Part shown: positions 43,235 through 52,394 of the stretch, one piece after another | Position numbering within the stretch: the first letter of the stretch is position 1 | Layout: each line of letters opens with the position of its first letter | NCBI GenBank assembly: GCA_963714205.1 | Contig: CAVQNQ010000007.1 | Coordinates: forward strand, 309,708 to 373,707 | Length of the DNA: 64,000 nucleotides | From: CAVQNQ01 sp963714205 | Lineage (GTDB): Bacteria; Acidobacteriota; Terriglobia; Bryobacterales; Bryobacteraceae | Direction: 5' to 3' | Made by a program: the position numbers and the translations under genes | The notes under the pieces: model-generated | Seen by the model: only the letters and a program-made list of their open reading frames with translations | The model's database searches: none | What the model was told of the DNA's origin: nothing

Positions 43235-45050
43235 CTATGCCACCCTTTCCTGGTCCTTGTACTGAAGCTGGTACAGCTTCCAGTAAATGCCCCGCGCGGC
43301 GAGCAACTCCTGGTGCGTTCCCGATTCGCGCAAACGGCCCTTGTGCATCACCAGGATGCGATCCGCGCGCTGGATGGTGGACAGCCGGTGCGCGATGACA
43401 ATCGACGTGCGGCCCTCGACCATGCGGGCGAGCGCCTCCCGCACGCGGAATTCGGTTTCCGTATCGACGCTCGAAGTGGCCTCGTCCAGGATCAGATAGC
43501 GCGGGTTGTGGGCTAGGGCGCGGGCGAAGCCGATCAGTTGCTTCTGGCCCGTGGAAAGGCCGCTGCCGCGCTCGCGAATCGAGTGCGAGAATCCTTCCGG
43601 CAGCGAGCGGACGAAATCCAGCAGGTTCACCTGCTCGGCAGCCGCCTCCACCTCTTCGCGCGCGATGGTCTCGGTACCCAGCCGGATATTGTCCGCCAGG
43701 GTTCCCGTGAACAGGTAGGGGTCCTGCAATACCACGCCGAACTGGCGGCGGAGGTCCAGCGGATCGAACTCCCGCACGTCCACGCCGCCGATCCGGATGG
43801 CGCCCTTCTGCACGTCGTAGAAACGCAGCAGCAGGCTGATCAACGTCGTCTTGCCGGCGCCGGTATGCCCCACCACGGCGAGAGTTTCGCCCGGCTCGAT
43901 GGTGAAGCTCACATCGCGCAGCACCCAATCCTCCTGCCGATAGGCGAACCACACGTGGTCGAACTCAATGGCGGCGATCTCGCGCGGCGTGGGCTTGGGC
44001 GCGGCGGGGGCCAGCACCGTGGCTTGGGTATCGAGCAGCTTGAAGATGCGCTCGGAGGACGCCATGGCCGCCTGCAGGATGTTGTACTTCTCGCTGAGGT
44101 CCTGGATGGGCCGGAAGAAGCGCTGCCCGTACTGCATGAAGGCGATCACCACCCCCAGCGTCAAGGCGCCGCTCTGCACGCGGAAACCGCCGTAGGTCAG
44201 AATGCCCGCCAGCGCCAGCATGGAGAGGAACTCCACCACGGGATAGAACCAGCCGTACGCCGTAATGGCGTCCTTATAGGCGTCCATATGCTCGCGGTTG
44301 ACCTGCTCGAATTCCAGCTCGCTGCAGCCGCTCGCGATTGAACAACTGCAGAACCACGATGCCCGTCACGTGTTCCTGCAGGTACGCGTTGATCTTGGCG
44401 ATGGCCACGCGGATGCGCCGGTAGCTCTGCGTCACGCTGCGGCGGAAGAGGGTGGTGGTGAGGATCACGAACGGCATGGCGGCCATCATGATGGCGGTCA
44501 ACAGGACGCTGAGCTGCAACATGGTGCCGATGATGAAGGCCAGCACCAGCACATCCCCCAGGATGGTGACCAGCCCGGAGGCGAACAGGTCGTTCAGCAC
44601 GTCCACATCGGTGGTGACGCGCGTGACCAGGCGGCCCACCGGATTGCGGTCGTAGAAGGCGAGGTCGAGCCGCTGGAGGTGCTCCATGAGCTGCTTGCGC
44701 AGATCGAACATGGCGAGCTGCCCGGTATACTGCATGACGTACATCTGGACGAACCCGGAAACGAAGCTGCCCCCCAGCACCGCGAGATAGAGCAGCGCCA
44801 CCAGCGTGAGGCCGCTCCAGGCATCCGCGGGCAGGAGCCCATCGAAAAACGTCGGGACCCGGTGCGGGTTAGGCTGAATGTACCGGTCTACCGCCACCTT
44901 GGTGAGCAGCGGCCCGAGCACCTGGAGCGCCGATTGCACCATCAGGAACGCCAGCGACAGCGCCACCAGCAGCTTGTAGGGCCGCATGTAGCCCAGCAGG
45001 CGGCGCATCAAGCGGCCATCGTAAGCTTTGCCGAGGACCTCTTCTTCCAA
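43235..45050 (-). pseudogene. ABC exporter (permease-ATPase fusion) with a frameshift
   Basis: One half-transporter gene broken near 44,318-44,330. The upstream part encodes the membrane domain (MRRLLGYMRPYKLLVALS through HVTGIVVLQLFNRER); the downstream part resumes in another frame with SELEFEQVNREHMDAYKD, the last helices, and a full ATPase: Walker A GHTGAGKTT, Q-loop VVLQDP, signature SGLSTGQKQ, Walker B YLILDEATS, H-loop IAHRLST. A one-base insertion in CGGCTGC explains it. The start is probably TTG at 45050, 4 bp after the Nudix stop. Could be a real mutation or a base-call error. MsbA/LmrA-type lipid or drug export would be its role. Confidence 0.85.
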
Positions 45051-45054
45051 CGCG

Positions 45055-45579
45055 CTACCGCCTACCCTTCTGCCACAGCAAGAAGCCCACCATGGTCTTG
45101 GCATCTTCCAGCTTGCCGGTGGCGATCATGTCGGCCACTTCCTTGCGCTTGAACCAGCGGGTCTCGATGCGCTCGTCGTCCATCGGAGTGGCTTCGCCCT
45201 CCGTCAGATCGGTGGCCAAGAAGATGGTCATGCGCTCCTCGACGTAGCCGGGGCTTACCCAGAAGGACGCCAGCTTGGTCCACTTGCGGGCGCTGTAGCC
45301 GGTTTCCTCCGCCAGTTCCCGCTTGGCGGCCTGGAGCGGCTTCTCGCCGGGATCGAGCCGCCCGGCGGGCAGCTCCCAAAGATAATCATCCGCGGGCAGG
45401 CGGTATTGGCGCACCAGCAGGATGCGCTTCTTTTTGTCCACCGCCATCATGACGGCCGAGCCGGCATGGCGCACCACGGAACGGCTGATCTTGAAGCCGG
45501 TCTTGGGGTCGACCGCTTCGTCTTCTGTTACTCGAAAGAGATTGCACTTATAGACTTCGCGTGAAGAGGTGATTTTCAT
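45055..45579 (-). CDS. Nudix hydrolase (ADP-ribose pyrophosphatase-like)
   Basis: A 174-residue Nudix protein. The box GRLDPGEKPLQAAKRELAEE followed by TGY matches Gx5Ex7REUxEExGU, and LVRQYR plus the C-terminal SPGYVEERMTIFLA identify the ADP-ribose/NDP-sugar pyrophosphatase branch. The ATG overlaps the polX stop (ATGA), and the ABC exporter follows, so polX-nudix-ABC form an operon. Confidence 0.92.
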   Translation of the reverse strand: MKITSSREVYKCNLFRVTEDEAVDPKTGFKISRSVVRHAGSAVMMAVDKKKRILLVRQYRLPADDYLWELPAGRLDPGEKPLQAAKRELAEETGYSARKWTKLASFWVSPGYVEERMTIFLATDLTEGEATPMDDERIETRWFKRKEVADMIATGKLEDAKTMVGFLLWQKGRR

Positions 45580-47306
45580 GATCTTGTTTGGAGCGCGGCG
45601 GCAAAACGGTCCACCGGCAGCGTATTCAGGATGTCGCTGGCCTCGAGCCAGCCGCGGCGCGCCGTCACCACGCCGTAGCGCATGCCGGCCAGGTGCTTGG
45701 GATGGTGCGCGTCGGTCGAGATGGTGAAGCGCGCGCCCTTGGCCTTGGCGGAGCGGATCAGCGGGCCGCTTAGGTCCAGGCGTTCGGGGCTGGCGTTGAT
45801 TTCGAGCCACACGCCGCGCCGCGCGGCTTCGGCCGCTACGCGGTCGAAATCGAAGGAATAGGGATCGCGCTCGAGCAGCAGCCGGCCGGTGGGATGCCCC
45901 AGAACGCGCACGTGCGGGCACTCGAGCGCGCGCAGCAGCCGGTCGGTCATCTCGGCCGACTCCAGGTTCATGTGGCTGTGCACGCTGGCGATCACCAGGT
46001 CCAGCTCGGCCAGCGCATCGTTCGCCAGATCGAGCGCGCCATCTTTCAGAATGTCGCACTCGAGGCCGGAAAAGATGCGGATGCCCAGCCCATCGCGGTT
46101 GATCTCGCGCACGTGGCGCGCGAAGGCGACCGTGCGCCGCTCATCGAGGCCGTTCGCCATGGCCAGCGCCTTGGAGTGATCGGTGATGGCGATATACTCA
46201 TAGCCCCGCTCCCGCGCGGCCTGGGCCATTTCTTCGAGCGTCGCGCGGCCATCGGTCTCGGTAGTGTGCATGTGGAGGTCGCCGCGGATGTCGTCTAACT
46301 CCGCCAGATGCGGCAGGCGGCCTTCAGCAGCGGCTTCGATTTCGCCACAATTCTCGCGCAGCTCGGGAGGAATCCAGGCCAGGCCGATCGCTTCGTAAAC
46401 GCCGGCCTCGGTGTCACCGGCTACCACCGAATTGTCTTCCGCGCGGAACAGGCCGTATTCGCTGAGCTTCAGTCCCATCTTCACGGCGCGCGTGCGGATG
46501 GCCACGTTGTGGTCCTTGCTGCCGGTGAAGTACTGCATGGCCGCGCCGAAGCTCTCCGCTGGCAGGGCGCGCACGTCCACCTGCAAGCCCTCGCGCCCCA
46601 CCTTCGCGCTGGCCTTGTTCTCGCCGCGGCCGAGCACCTCTGAAACGCGCGGCCAAGCGATGAAACGTTCGAGCGCGGAGGTAGGCTCGGGACCGGTGAC
46701 CAGCAGATCCAGATCGCCCACCGTCTCGCGCCCGCGCCGCAGGCTTCCCGCGGGCGTGACGGCCTCGACGCCGGGCGCCTGGCGAAGCTCCGCCACCAGC
46801 TCCGCCGCCACGCCTTCCGCGTAGCTCAGCAGGTAGCGCCCCGTGCGCAGGCGGTATTGCGCAATGGAGCGCAACACCTTTTCCTCCAGCTTGGCGCCCA
46901 TGCGCGGCAGGACGCGCAGCTTTTGCTCCTGGCACAGGCGCTCGAGCTCGTCGATGGTGCCGATGCGGTAATGCTCGAAGATCAGCGCGATGCTCTTCGG
47001 GCCGAGGCCCTGGATCTTCAGAAACTCGAGAGCCGTGGGAGGAAACTTGACGAGAAGCAGATCGCGGCGCTCGCAGGAACGGCGCGCCACGATCTCCGCC
47101 AACACCGCCGCCAGGCCCTTGCCGATGCCGGGAATCTCCGTCACGTTGCGCGCGGGGTTGCCCAGCAACTCTTCGATGCGCTCGGGGTGGCCCTCGATGG
47201 CGGTGGCGCCGTTGCGGTAGCTGCGGATGCGGAACGAATCCTCGCCGGCGATCTCCATGAGGTCGGCCGTCTCCCACAGGATGCGCGCGATTTCCTTGTT
47301 TTCCAA
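45576..47306 (-). CDS. polX: DNA polymerase X family / PHP-domain protein
   Basis: A 576-residue bacterial PolX for gap-filling repair. Order: helix-hairpin-helix regions (IPGIGKGLAAVLAEI, IQGLGPKSIALIFEHY), the polymerase palm with AGSLRRGRETVGDLDLLV whose two aspartates bind metal, and a C-terminal PHP phosphoesterase domain (DLHMHTTETDG, AITDHS, GLECDIL, HSHMN, STDAHH) that gives 3'-5' exonuclease activity. Normal length; all metal ligands are present. Confidence 0.94.
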   Translation of the reverse strand: MENKEIARILWETADLMEIAGEDSFRIRSYRNGATAIEGHPERIEELLGNPARNVTEIPGIGKGLAAVLAEIVARRSCERRDLLLVKFPPTALEFLKIQGLGPKSIALIFEHYRIGTIDELERLCQEQKLRVLPRMGAKLEEKVLRSIAQYRLRTGRYLLSYAEGVAAELVAELRQAPGVEAVTPAGSLRRGRETVGDLDLLVTGPEPTSALERFIAWPRVSEVLGRGENKASAKVGREGLQVDVRALPAESFGAAMQYFTGSKDHNVAIRTRAVKMGLKLSEYGLFRAEDNSVVAGDTEAGVYEAIGLAWIPPELRENCGEIEAAAEGRLPHLAELDDIRGDLHMHTTETDGRATLEEMAQAARERGYEYIAITDHSKALAMANGLDERRTVAFARHVREINRDGLGIRIFSGLECDILKDGALDLANDALAELDLVIASVHSHMNLESAEMTDRLLRALECPHVRVLGHPTGRLLLERDPYSFDFDRVAAEAARRGVWLEINASPERLDLSGPLIRSAKAKGARFTISTDAHHPKHLAGMRYGVVTARRGWLEASDILNTLPVDRFAAALQTRS

Positions 47307-47372
47307 GCCGCAACCCCTCGATTTATTGTAGCCGCAACGCCGCGCCGGGCCGTTCCGTTATTCTGGAGTTTC

Positions 47373-49796
47373 ATGCCCGAGGGGTCGTTCCTGTACTGCG
47401 ACGTGAGCCTGCCGATTCCACTCGACCGGCCGTTCACCTACGCGCTGCCCGAGACCCTGCGGCACCGCGTCCAGCCGGGTAGCCGATTAGTGGTGCCGTT
47501 CGGGCCGCGCAAGCTGACCGGCGTGATTCTGCGCTGCCATGACGAGCCGCCTGAAATGGCCGCGCGCGAAGCCTTCCGGCTGATCGATTCCGAGCCGGTG
47601 CTGGACGCCGGGCTGATGGCGCTGGGCCGCTGGATCGCCGGCTATTACTGCGCGCCCTTGGGCGACGTGCTGCGCGGGATGCTGCCGCTGGCCGCCGAGA
47701 TCCGCCGCGGCAAGGTATGGTCGCTGACCGATCGCGGCCGCGACGCCGCGCGCCAACTGCTGCTCGATTCGGCGCCCGACGATCCGGTGGCGCAGGTGCT
47801 GGGCATGCTCGAAAAGCGCCCGCTCTCGGCCGCCTACCTGGCGCGCGCCATGCCGCTGGCGGATAAAGCCGTGCGAGCGCTCGATCGCAAGGGCTTCATC
47901 GTAGCCGGCGAGGTGCATACGGATCGCGATCCGCTGCGCGCGCCTTCCGAGCGGCTGCGCATCGAGCTGAAGGCGGGGGCGGCCGAAGGCAAGCTGAACA
48001 AACCCGAGCGCGAGCTGCGCGCCTTCCTCGAGCTGCACCCAGGATCGCACAACTTAAAAGATCTCGAGGAGATGGTGAAGGGCGCGAGCGCGGCGGCGCG
48101 GTCGCTGGCCCGCAAGGGGCTGGTCGCGCTGCGGCCCGAGCTGGCGACGATCGCCTCCGCGCCCGTGCGGGCCCGCCACACGCTGAACCCGCACCAGCAG
48201 GCAGCTTTCGAAGTCATCCAAGCGGCCATTCAGGCGCGCCGGTTCGAAACATTTCTGATTCACGGCGTTACGGGGTCGGGGAAGACCGAAGTCTATCTCA
48301 GCGCTATCGAGGCGACCCTGGCCGAGGGCCGGGGCGCGCTGCTGATGGTCCCCGAGATCGCCCTGACGCCGGCCATGGCCGGCCAGTTCTTTTTTCGGTT
48401 CGGCGACCGCGTGGCCATCCTGCACAGCGCCTTCACGGACGTGGAGCGCTCCGATCAGTGGCGCCGCATCCGCTCCGGCGCCGCCTCGGTGGTAGTGGGA
48501 ACGCGCTCGGGGGTCTTCGCGCCGGTTCGCAATCTGGGCCTGATCGTGGTGGATGAGGAGCACGACGGCAGCTACAAGCAGGAGGAGATGCCGCGTTACC
48601 ACGGACGGGATGTGGCCATCGTGCGGGCCCAGGGTGCGGGCGCGTGCGTGGTGCTGGGCTCCGCCACGCCAAGTCTCGAGAGCCGTTACAACGCCGCGCG
48701 CGGCAAGTACACGCTGCTCGAGCTGCCCTGCCGCATCGAGCAGCGGCCCATGCCGGCCGTTGAGCTGATCGACATGCGCCAGGAGTTCCTGGAGACGCGC
48801 AAACAGGCCACTTTTTCGCGCAAGTTGATCGATGCCATCGGCGCCCGCCTGGAAAACGGCGAGCAGACCATCGTGCTGCTGAACCGGCGGGGCTTTTCGA
48901 GTTTCGTGGCCTGCCGGGCCTGCGGCGAGCGCGTCGAATGCATCAACTGCTCGGTCACCTTGACCTATCACAAGCGGGACCGGCGCCTGTTATGCCATTA
49001 CTGCGGCTACGCCGAGAAGGTGCCCTCGGTCTGCCCCAAGTGCGCCAGCGAGCATATTTATTTCCTCGGCCTGGGCTCCGAGCGCGTGGAAGAGGAGCTG
49101 CATCAATCCTTCCCCGCCGCCCGCATCGCCCGCCTGGACCGCGACACGGTGACCGGCAAACGCCAATACGAGACCATTCTGTCGGATTTCCGCGACGGCC
49201 ATTACGACATCCTGGTGGGCACCCAGATGATCGCCAAGGGGCACGACATTCCCAACGTGACGCTGGTGGGGGTGGTCTCAGCCGACGTGGGGCTGGCCAT
49301 GCCGGATTTTCGCGCGGCCGAGCGGACCTTCCAGTTGCTGACCCAGGTGGCCGGGCGCGCGGGACGCGGCAGCCTGCCGGGCATCGTCCTCATCCAGACG
49401 ATCAACCCGGACCATTATGCGGTGCGCATGGCGGCGGCGCAGGATTATCAGGCGTTCTATGAGAAGGAGCTGAACTTCCGACGCATGATGCACTACCCGC
49501 CCTTCAGCGCCATGGCCAACGTGCTGGTGCGCGGCGAAAAACAGGAGGCCGCCATGCGCATGAGCTCGGACCTGGCGGTCCTGCTGGTGCCGCCGCCGGA
49601 AAAGCTGAAGGTGATGGGCCCGGCCGAGGCGCCCGTGCCGCGCCTGAAAAACGAATACCGCTATCAGTTTCTGGTGAAGGCGGCCAGCCGCAAGGCTCTC
49701 AATGAGTTGCTGCGCGGCATCCGGGCCTTCGCCGTGGAGCGAAAATGGCCCGCCACGGCGCTGGTGATCGACGTCGATCCGCTTTCCTTGATGTGA
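47373..49796 (+). CDS. priA: Primosomal protein N' (replication restart helicase PriA)
   Basis: An 807-residue helicase that reloads the replisome at stalled forks. N-terminal DNA-binding domain (VSLPIPLDRPFTYALP), Walker A GVTGSGKTEVY, Walker B VVDEEHDGSY, GSATPSLES, and the zinc-binding cysteines CRACGERVECINC...CHYCGYAEKVPSVCPKC, then TQMIAKGHD and QVAGRAGRG. The ATG at 47373 is chosen because upstream in-frame sequence is only antisense of polX. Divergent from polX. Confidence 0.95.
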   Translation: MPEGSFLYCDVSLPIPLDRPFTYALPETLRHRVQPGSRLVVPFGPRKLTGVILRCHDEPPEMAAREAFRLIDSEPVLDAGLMALGRWIAGYYCAPLGDVLRGMLPLAAEIRRGKVWSLTDRGRDAARQLLLDSAPDDPVAQVLGMLEKRPLSAAYLARAMPLADKAVRALDRKGFIVAGEVHTDRDPLRAPSERLRIELKAGAAEGKLNKPERELRAFLELHPGSHNLKDLEEMVKGASAAARSLARKGLVALRPELATIASAPVRARHTLNPHQQAAFEVIQAAIQARRFETFLIHGVTGSGKTEVYLSAIEATLAEGRGALLMVPEIALTPAMAGQFFFRFGDRVAILHSAFTDVERSDQWRRIRSGAASVVVGTRSGVFAPVRNLGLIVVDEEHDGSYKQEEMPRYHGRDVAIVRAQGAGACVVLGSATPSLESRYNAARGKYTLLELPCRIEQRPMPAVELIDMRQEFLETRKQATFSRKLIDAIGARLENGEQTIVLLNRRGFSSFVACRACGERVECINCSVTLTYHKRDRRLLCHYCGYAEKVPSVCPKCASEHIYFLGLGSERVEEELHQSFPAARIARLDRDTVTGKRQYETILSDFRDGHYDILVGTQMIAKGHDIPNVTLVGVVSADVGLAMPDFRAAERTFQLLTQVAGRAGRGSLPGIVLIQTINPDHYAVRMAAAQDYQAFYEKELNFRRMMHYPPFSAMANVLVRGEKQEAAMRMSSDLAVLLVPPPEKLKVMGPAEAPVPRLKNEYRYQFLVKAASRKALNELLRGIRAFAVERKWPATALVIDVDPLSLM

Positions 49797-49824
49797 GACC
49801 GGGGACTCGCGCGCCCGGCCGGAA

Positions 49825-50799
49825 TCACCGGCGCGAGAAGAAGGCATTGACCCGTTCGAGCATCCGCGCGGGCGATTCCGTCGCGCTATCCACCACCGCC
49901 ACACTCACCTGGAGCGCCGGCCGGAGGGTCTTTCCCTCGCATACACATGTGTAAACGCCTGAGAGGTGCTCCGCCACCCAACGGGCTTTGGCCATGGTCT
50001 CGATCTGGTTGGTGGAGAGCATGGCGATAAACTGATCCTCCGCCCATCGCCCGATCACGGCGGCGGGAGGAAGACAGTTCCGCAGGCGCTTGCTGACGGC
50101 CCCCGCCAGTTCGGCGGCGGTGCCCGGCGCGTGCATCCCGCCCACCTGCATGAGCAGCAGGCGGAAGGTACCGGTCGCGCTCTCGCGGATACGATCTTCC
50201 ATTTGGCCGCGGCGCAACAACTGCGTCAGGCTGTCGACGGCCGCCGCGGCCTCCAGGGAATCGACATGCCGTTGCAGCGCGCGGATCTCGGAAAGCAACT
50301 GCGCAACGGTGAACTGGTGCTGTTTATGGATCTCTTCCAGGCTGGTCTCGACGGCATCCAGCCCGTCTAACAGCATCGGGCCCACGGCTGCGGCTTCCGG
50401 AGAGGCTCCGATGGCGCGCAGCCGGATCAAAGCCTCCGTCACGCGCTTCTCGTGATCGCCGGTCGATGAACAGAGCGAATGCACCAGTTCCTGGAGGGCC
50501 TTGGCAGAGCCGGCCAGTTCTTCGCGCAGGCGGCTGAGGTACGCGCCGGCCTTATCCCGGTAGTCGCGCAGCAAGGCCCGCAAGGTCGCACGGGACCTAT
50601 CGAGCGCTTCCGGGCTGTCGGAAGCCACCTCGGCAGCCAGCGCCTCGAGGTGCTGGCGAAACGGGCCGGTCAGCGGCTCTTCGATCTCGATGGCGTAGTG
50701 AGCCGCGTTCTTGATGGCGGTCGCGTAACAATCGAGCGTCAAAGCCCGCAACCGGTCGGCGCGTTCGAGCGCCTGCATCGACTCCTGTATGGAGATCAT
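49825..50799 (-). CDS. Degenerate GGDEF-domain protein
   Basis: A 324-residue cytoplasmic protein. The first 190 residues are helical and coiled-coil-like. Residues about 190-320 fit a GGDEF fold (AVDSLTQLLRRGQMEDRI at the start; LLLMQVGG; C-terminal VSVAVVDSA...RMLERVNAFF), but the signature loop reads RWAEDQF instead of GGDEF and the family's first metal Asp appears as Gln/Gly context. It is unlikely to make c-di-GMP. The transposon inserted 42 bp upstream of its start codon. Confidence 0.75.
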   Translation of the reverse strand: MISIQESMQALERADRLRALTLDCYATAIKNAAHYAIEIEEPLTGPFRQHLEALAAEVASDSPEALDRSRATLRALLRDYRDKAGAYLSRLREELAGSAKALQELVHSLCSSTGDHEKRVTEALIRLRAIGASPEAAAVGPMLLDGLDAVETSLEEIHKQHQFTVAQLLSEIRALQRHVDSLEAAAAVDSLTQLLRRGQMEDRIRESATGTFRLLLMQVGGMHAPGTAAELAGAVSKRLRNCLPPAAVIGRWAEDQFIAMLSTNQIETMAKARWVAEHLSGVYTCVCEGKTLRPALQVSVAVVDSATESPARMLERVNAFFSRR

Positions 50800-50806
50800 A
50801 CGACAT

Positions 50807-50819
50807 GTTCTGTTAGAAC
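50807..50819. promoter_or_regulatory. Palindrome between the GGDEF-like gene and the transposon
   Basis: GTTCTGTTAGAAC has perfect 5-bp arms around three bases. Its half-sites resemble GAAC/GTTC SOS half-sites, and the pre-insertion distance to the lexA start was about 85 bp, so it could be an ancestral LexA operator. This is inference; it also overlaps the leader of the minus-strand gene. Confidence 0.35.
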
Positions 50820-50840
50820 TATCGGCGGACCGGGAATTAT

Positions 50841-50848
50841 CTTTAGGC
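50841..50848. repeat. Target site duplication, left copy
   Basis: CTTTAGGC directly abuts the left inverted repeat and recurs at 54698-54705 after the right one; 8 bp is the size known for the IS1595 family. Confidence 0.93.
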
Positions 50849-50871
50849 CGTGATTATCTACTTGACAACAA
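50849..50871 (+). repeat. Left terminal inverted repeat of the IS1595-type transposon
   Basis: 23 bp beginning CGTGATTATC; exact reverse complement of 54675-54697. The similarity ends sharply inward. Confidence 0.95.
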
Positions 50872-50907
50872 TCGAGACTAGCGGCATACTACATCTAGAG
50901 GCCGCAC

Positions 50908-51924
50908 ATGAACCTGATAGACGTAACCGAAAAGTTCGCAACCCCCGAGGCTTGCAACGATTTTATCGAGTCCATGCGCTGGCCCGAAGGCGTTGAATGC
51001 CTGAAGTGCGGCAGTAAGCGCGTCACGAAATACCAGAAGCAAGAAGGCTCCCGCAAGCGCGTCAATCCCAAGACCGGAGAAGCGGAAGTGAAGCCGGTTC
51101 CCGCCCGAATTCTCTACGTCTGCCTCGATTGCAATCATCAGTTTTCGGCCACAACCGGAACGATCTTTGGTGATACCCACCTGGATCTAGAGAAGTGGTT
51201 CATCGCTACCGCGCTCATGGTGAACGCGAAGAAGGGCGTCAGCGCGAAGCAGCTTCAGCGCGACCTAGGGTGCGCGTACAAGACCGCCTGGTATCTCTCC
51301 CACCGCATCCGGCAGGCAATGGCGTTGATTGAGATGGCCGACCAGACTCCGCTCGCGGGCGGCGTGGAAATCGATGAAACATACATGGGCGGCAAGTACG
51401 ACAAGCGCCGCAAGCGCGCACGGTGGGACAAAGAGCCGGTGTTTGGAATGGTGGAACGCGATGGCCGCGCTCGCACGTACCACATGCCCCTAATCACGAT
51501 GAAGGGCGTCGTCGAGAAGATCAAGGACAATGTTTCGATCAACGCGGACGCGATTTACACCGACGATGGCAAGTTCTACGGAACGACGGCTGGTTGCCTC
51601 AAGAACCACAATCACCAGAAGGTGAACCATATAGCCAAGGAATGGGTGCGCGGCGACGTTCACACCGGGACGATTGACGGCTATTGGGGCCTCCTGAAGC
51701 GCGGCGTGATAGGCTCGTTCCACCAGATCTCGATAAAGCACCTACAGCGCTACCTGAACGAGTTCCAGTTCCGGTGGAATAATCGGGAGGCCAAGGATAT
51801 ATTCGCGCTCGTGATCGCGGCGCTCGTGATAGGGTCCACGTTTCCGTACGCGAAACTCATCGGAGCTGCCGAAGGCGAACAGGACAACGGGCCGGAAGTG
51901 ACGCTGGAAGACGAGCCATTCTAG
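50908..51924 (+). CDS. IS1595-family transposase
   Basis: A 338-residue transposase. N-terminal zinc ribbon (CLKCGSKRV...CLDCNHQFSATTGTIF), a short helix-turn-helix (GVSAKQLQRDLGCAYKTAWYLSHRIR), then the ISXO2-type DDE core: Asp in GGVEIDETYMGGK, Asp in IYTDDGKFYG, and TIDGYWGLLKRG where the third acid is Asp instead of the usual Glu or Asn. The ORF is intact. By my count 6 of 21 isoleucine codons are AUA. Confidence 0.93.
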   Translation: MNLIDVTEKFATPEACNDFIESMRWPEGVECLKCGSKRVTKYQKQEGSRKRVNPKTGEAEVKPVPARILYVCLDCNHQFSATTGTIFGDTHLDLEKWFIATALMVNAKKGVSAKQLQRDLGCAYKTAWYLSHRIRQAMALIEMADQTPLAGGVEIDETYMGGKYDKRRKRARWDKEPVFGMVERDGRARTYHMPLITMKGVVEKIKDNVSINADAIYTDDGKFYGTTAGCLKNHNHQKVNHIAKEWVRGDVHTGTIDGYWGLLKRGVIGSFHQISIKHLQRYLNEFQFRWNNREAKDIFALVIAALVIGSTFPYAKLIGAAEGEQDNGPEVTLEDEPF

Positions 51925-52007
51925 CCTGGGTTGTCCTAGTTGGCGGATCACGTGTCCTAGTTGGTGGTGATCGCAGAAGATCCAGGATTCGGATACATTT
52001 GTCTTGG

Positions 52008-52394
52008 ATGCGGGAGGATGGCTGGTTTCTAGAGGTCCTCGAACGGCTACGATGGCGCGGGAAGCCAACCTGCCCGTATTGCGGTTCCCAGAGGAATACC
52101 CCTATCCAAGCGGAACACCGGTATCGCTGCTATTCCTGTAGGGCCGCATTTAGCGCCACAGTGGGCACGCTATTCCACCAGAGCAGGCTACCGCTTAGGA
52201 CCTGGTTTGCCGCTGTGTTGTTGATGGAAGAGTCCAACCCCGACCCTTCAACCCGCAGACTAGCGGGAACGTTGGGAGTCAATAAGAATACCGCTTGTTA
52301 TGTGGCGATGCGTATTAGGAGGGCACGCACGAGGGAAAGCGCTCTCTTGTGGGCCATTCGTGAGGAGATGCGAAATGCGAGAGAAGTTAGTTAG
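52008..52394 (+). CDS. Stand-alone zinc-ribbon/helix-turn-helix protein related to transposase N-termini
   Basis: A 128-residue protein (ATG 52008; a TTG at 51999 adds 3). It has CPYCGSQRN...YRCYSCRAAFSATVGTLF and then a helix-turn-helix GTLGVNKNTACYVAMRIRRA, corresponding to the first third of an IS1595/IS1016-type transposase, but no DDE core follows: the next gene begins within its last 20 bp. It may bind the transposon ends and regulate transposition. Two TGTCCTAGTTGG repeats (51932 and 51953) sit just upstream. Confidence 0.75.
   Translation: MREDGWFLEVLERLRWRGKPTCPYCGSQRNTPIQAEHRYRCYSCRAAFSATVGTLFHQSRLPLRTWFAAVLLMEESNPDPSTRRLAGTLGVNKNTACYVAMRIRRARTRESALLWAIREEMRNAREVS

Noticed and set aside
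46857..47372. Upstream extension of the PriA frame
   Set aside because: This part is antisense of polX; PriA homologues start at the ATG at 47373.
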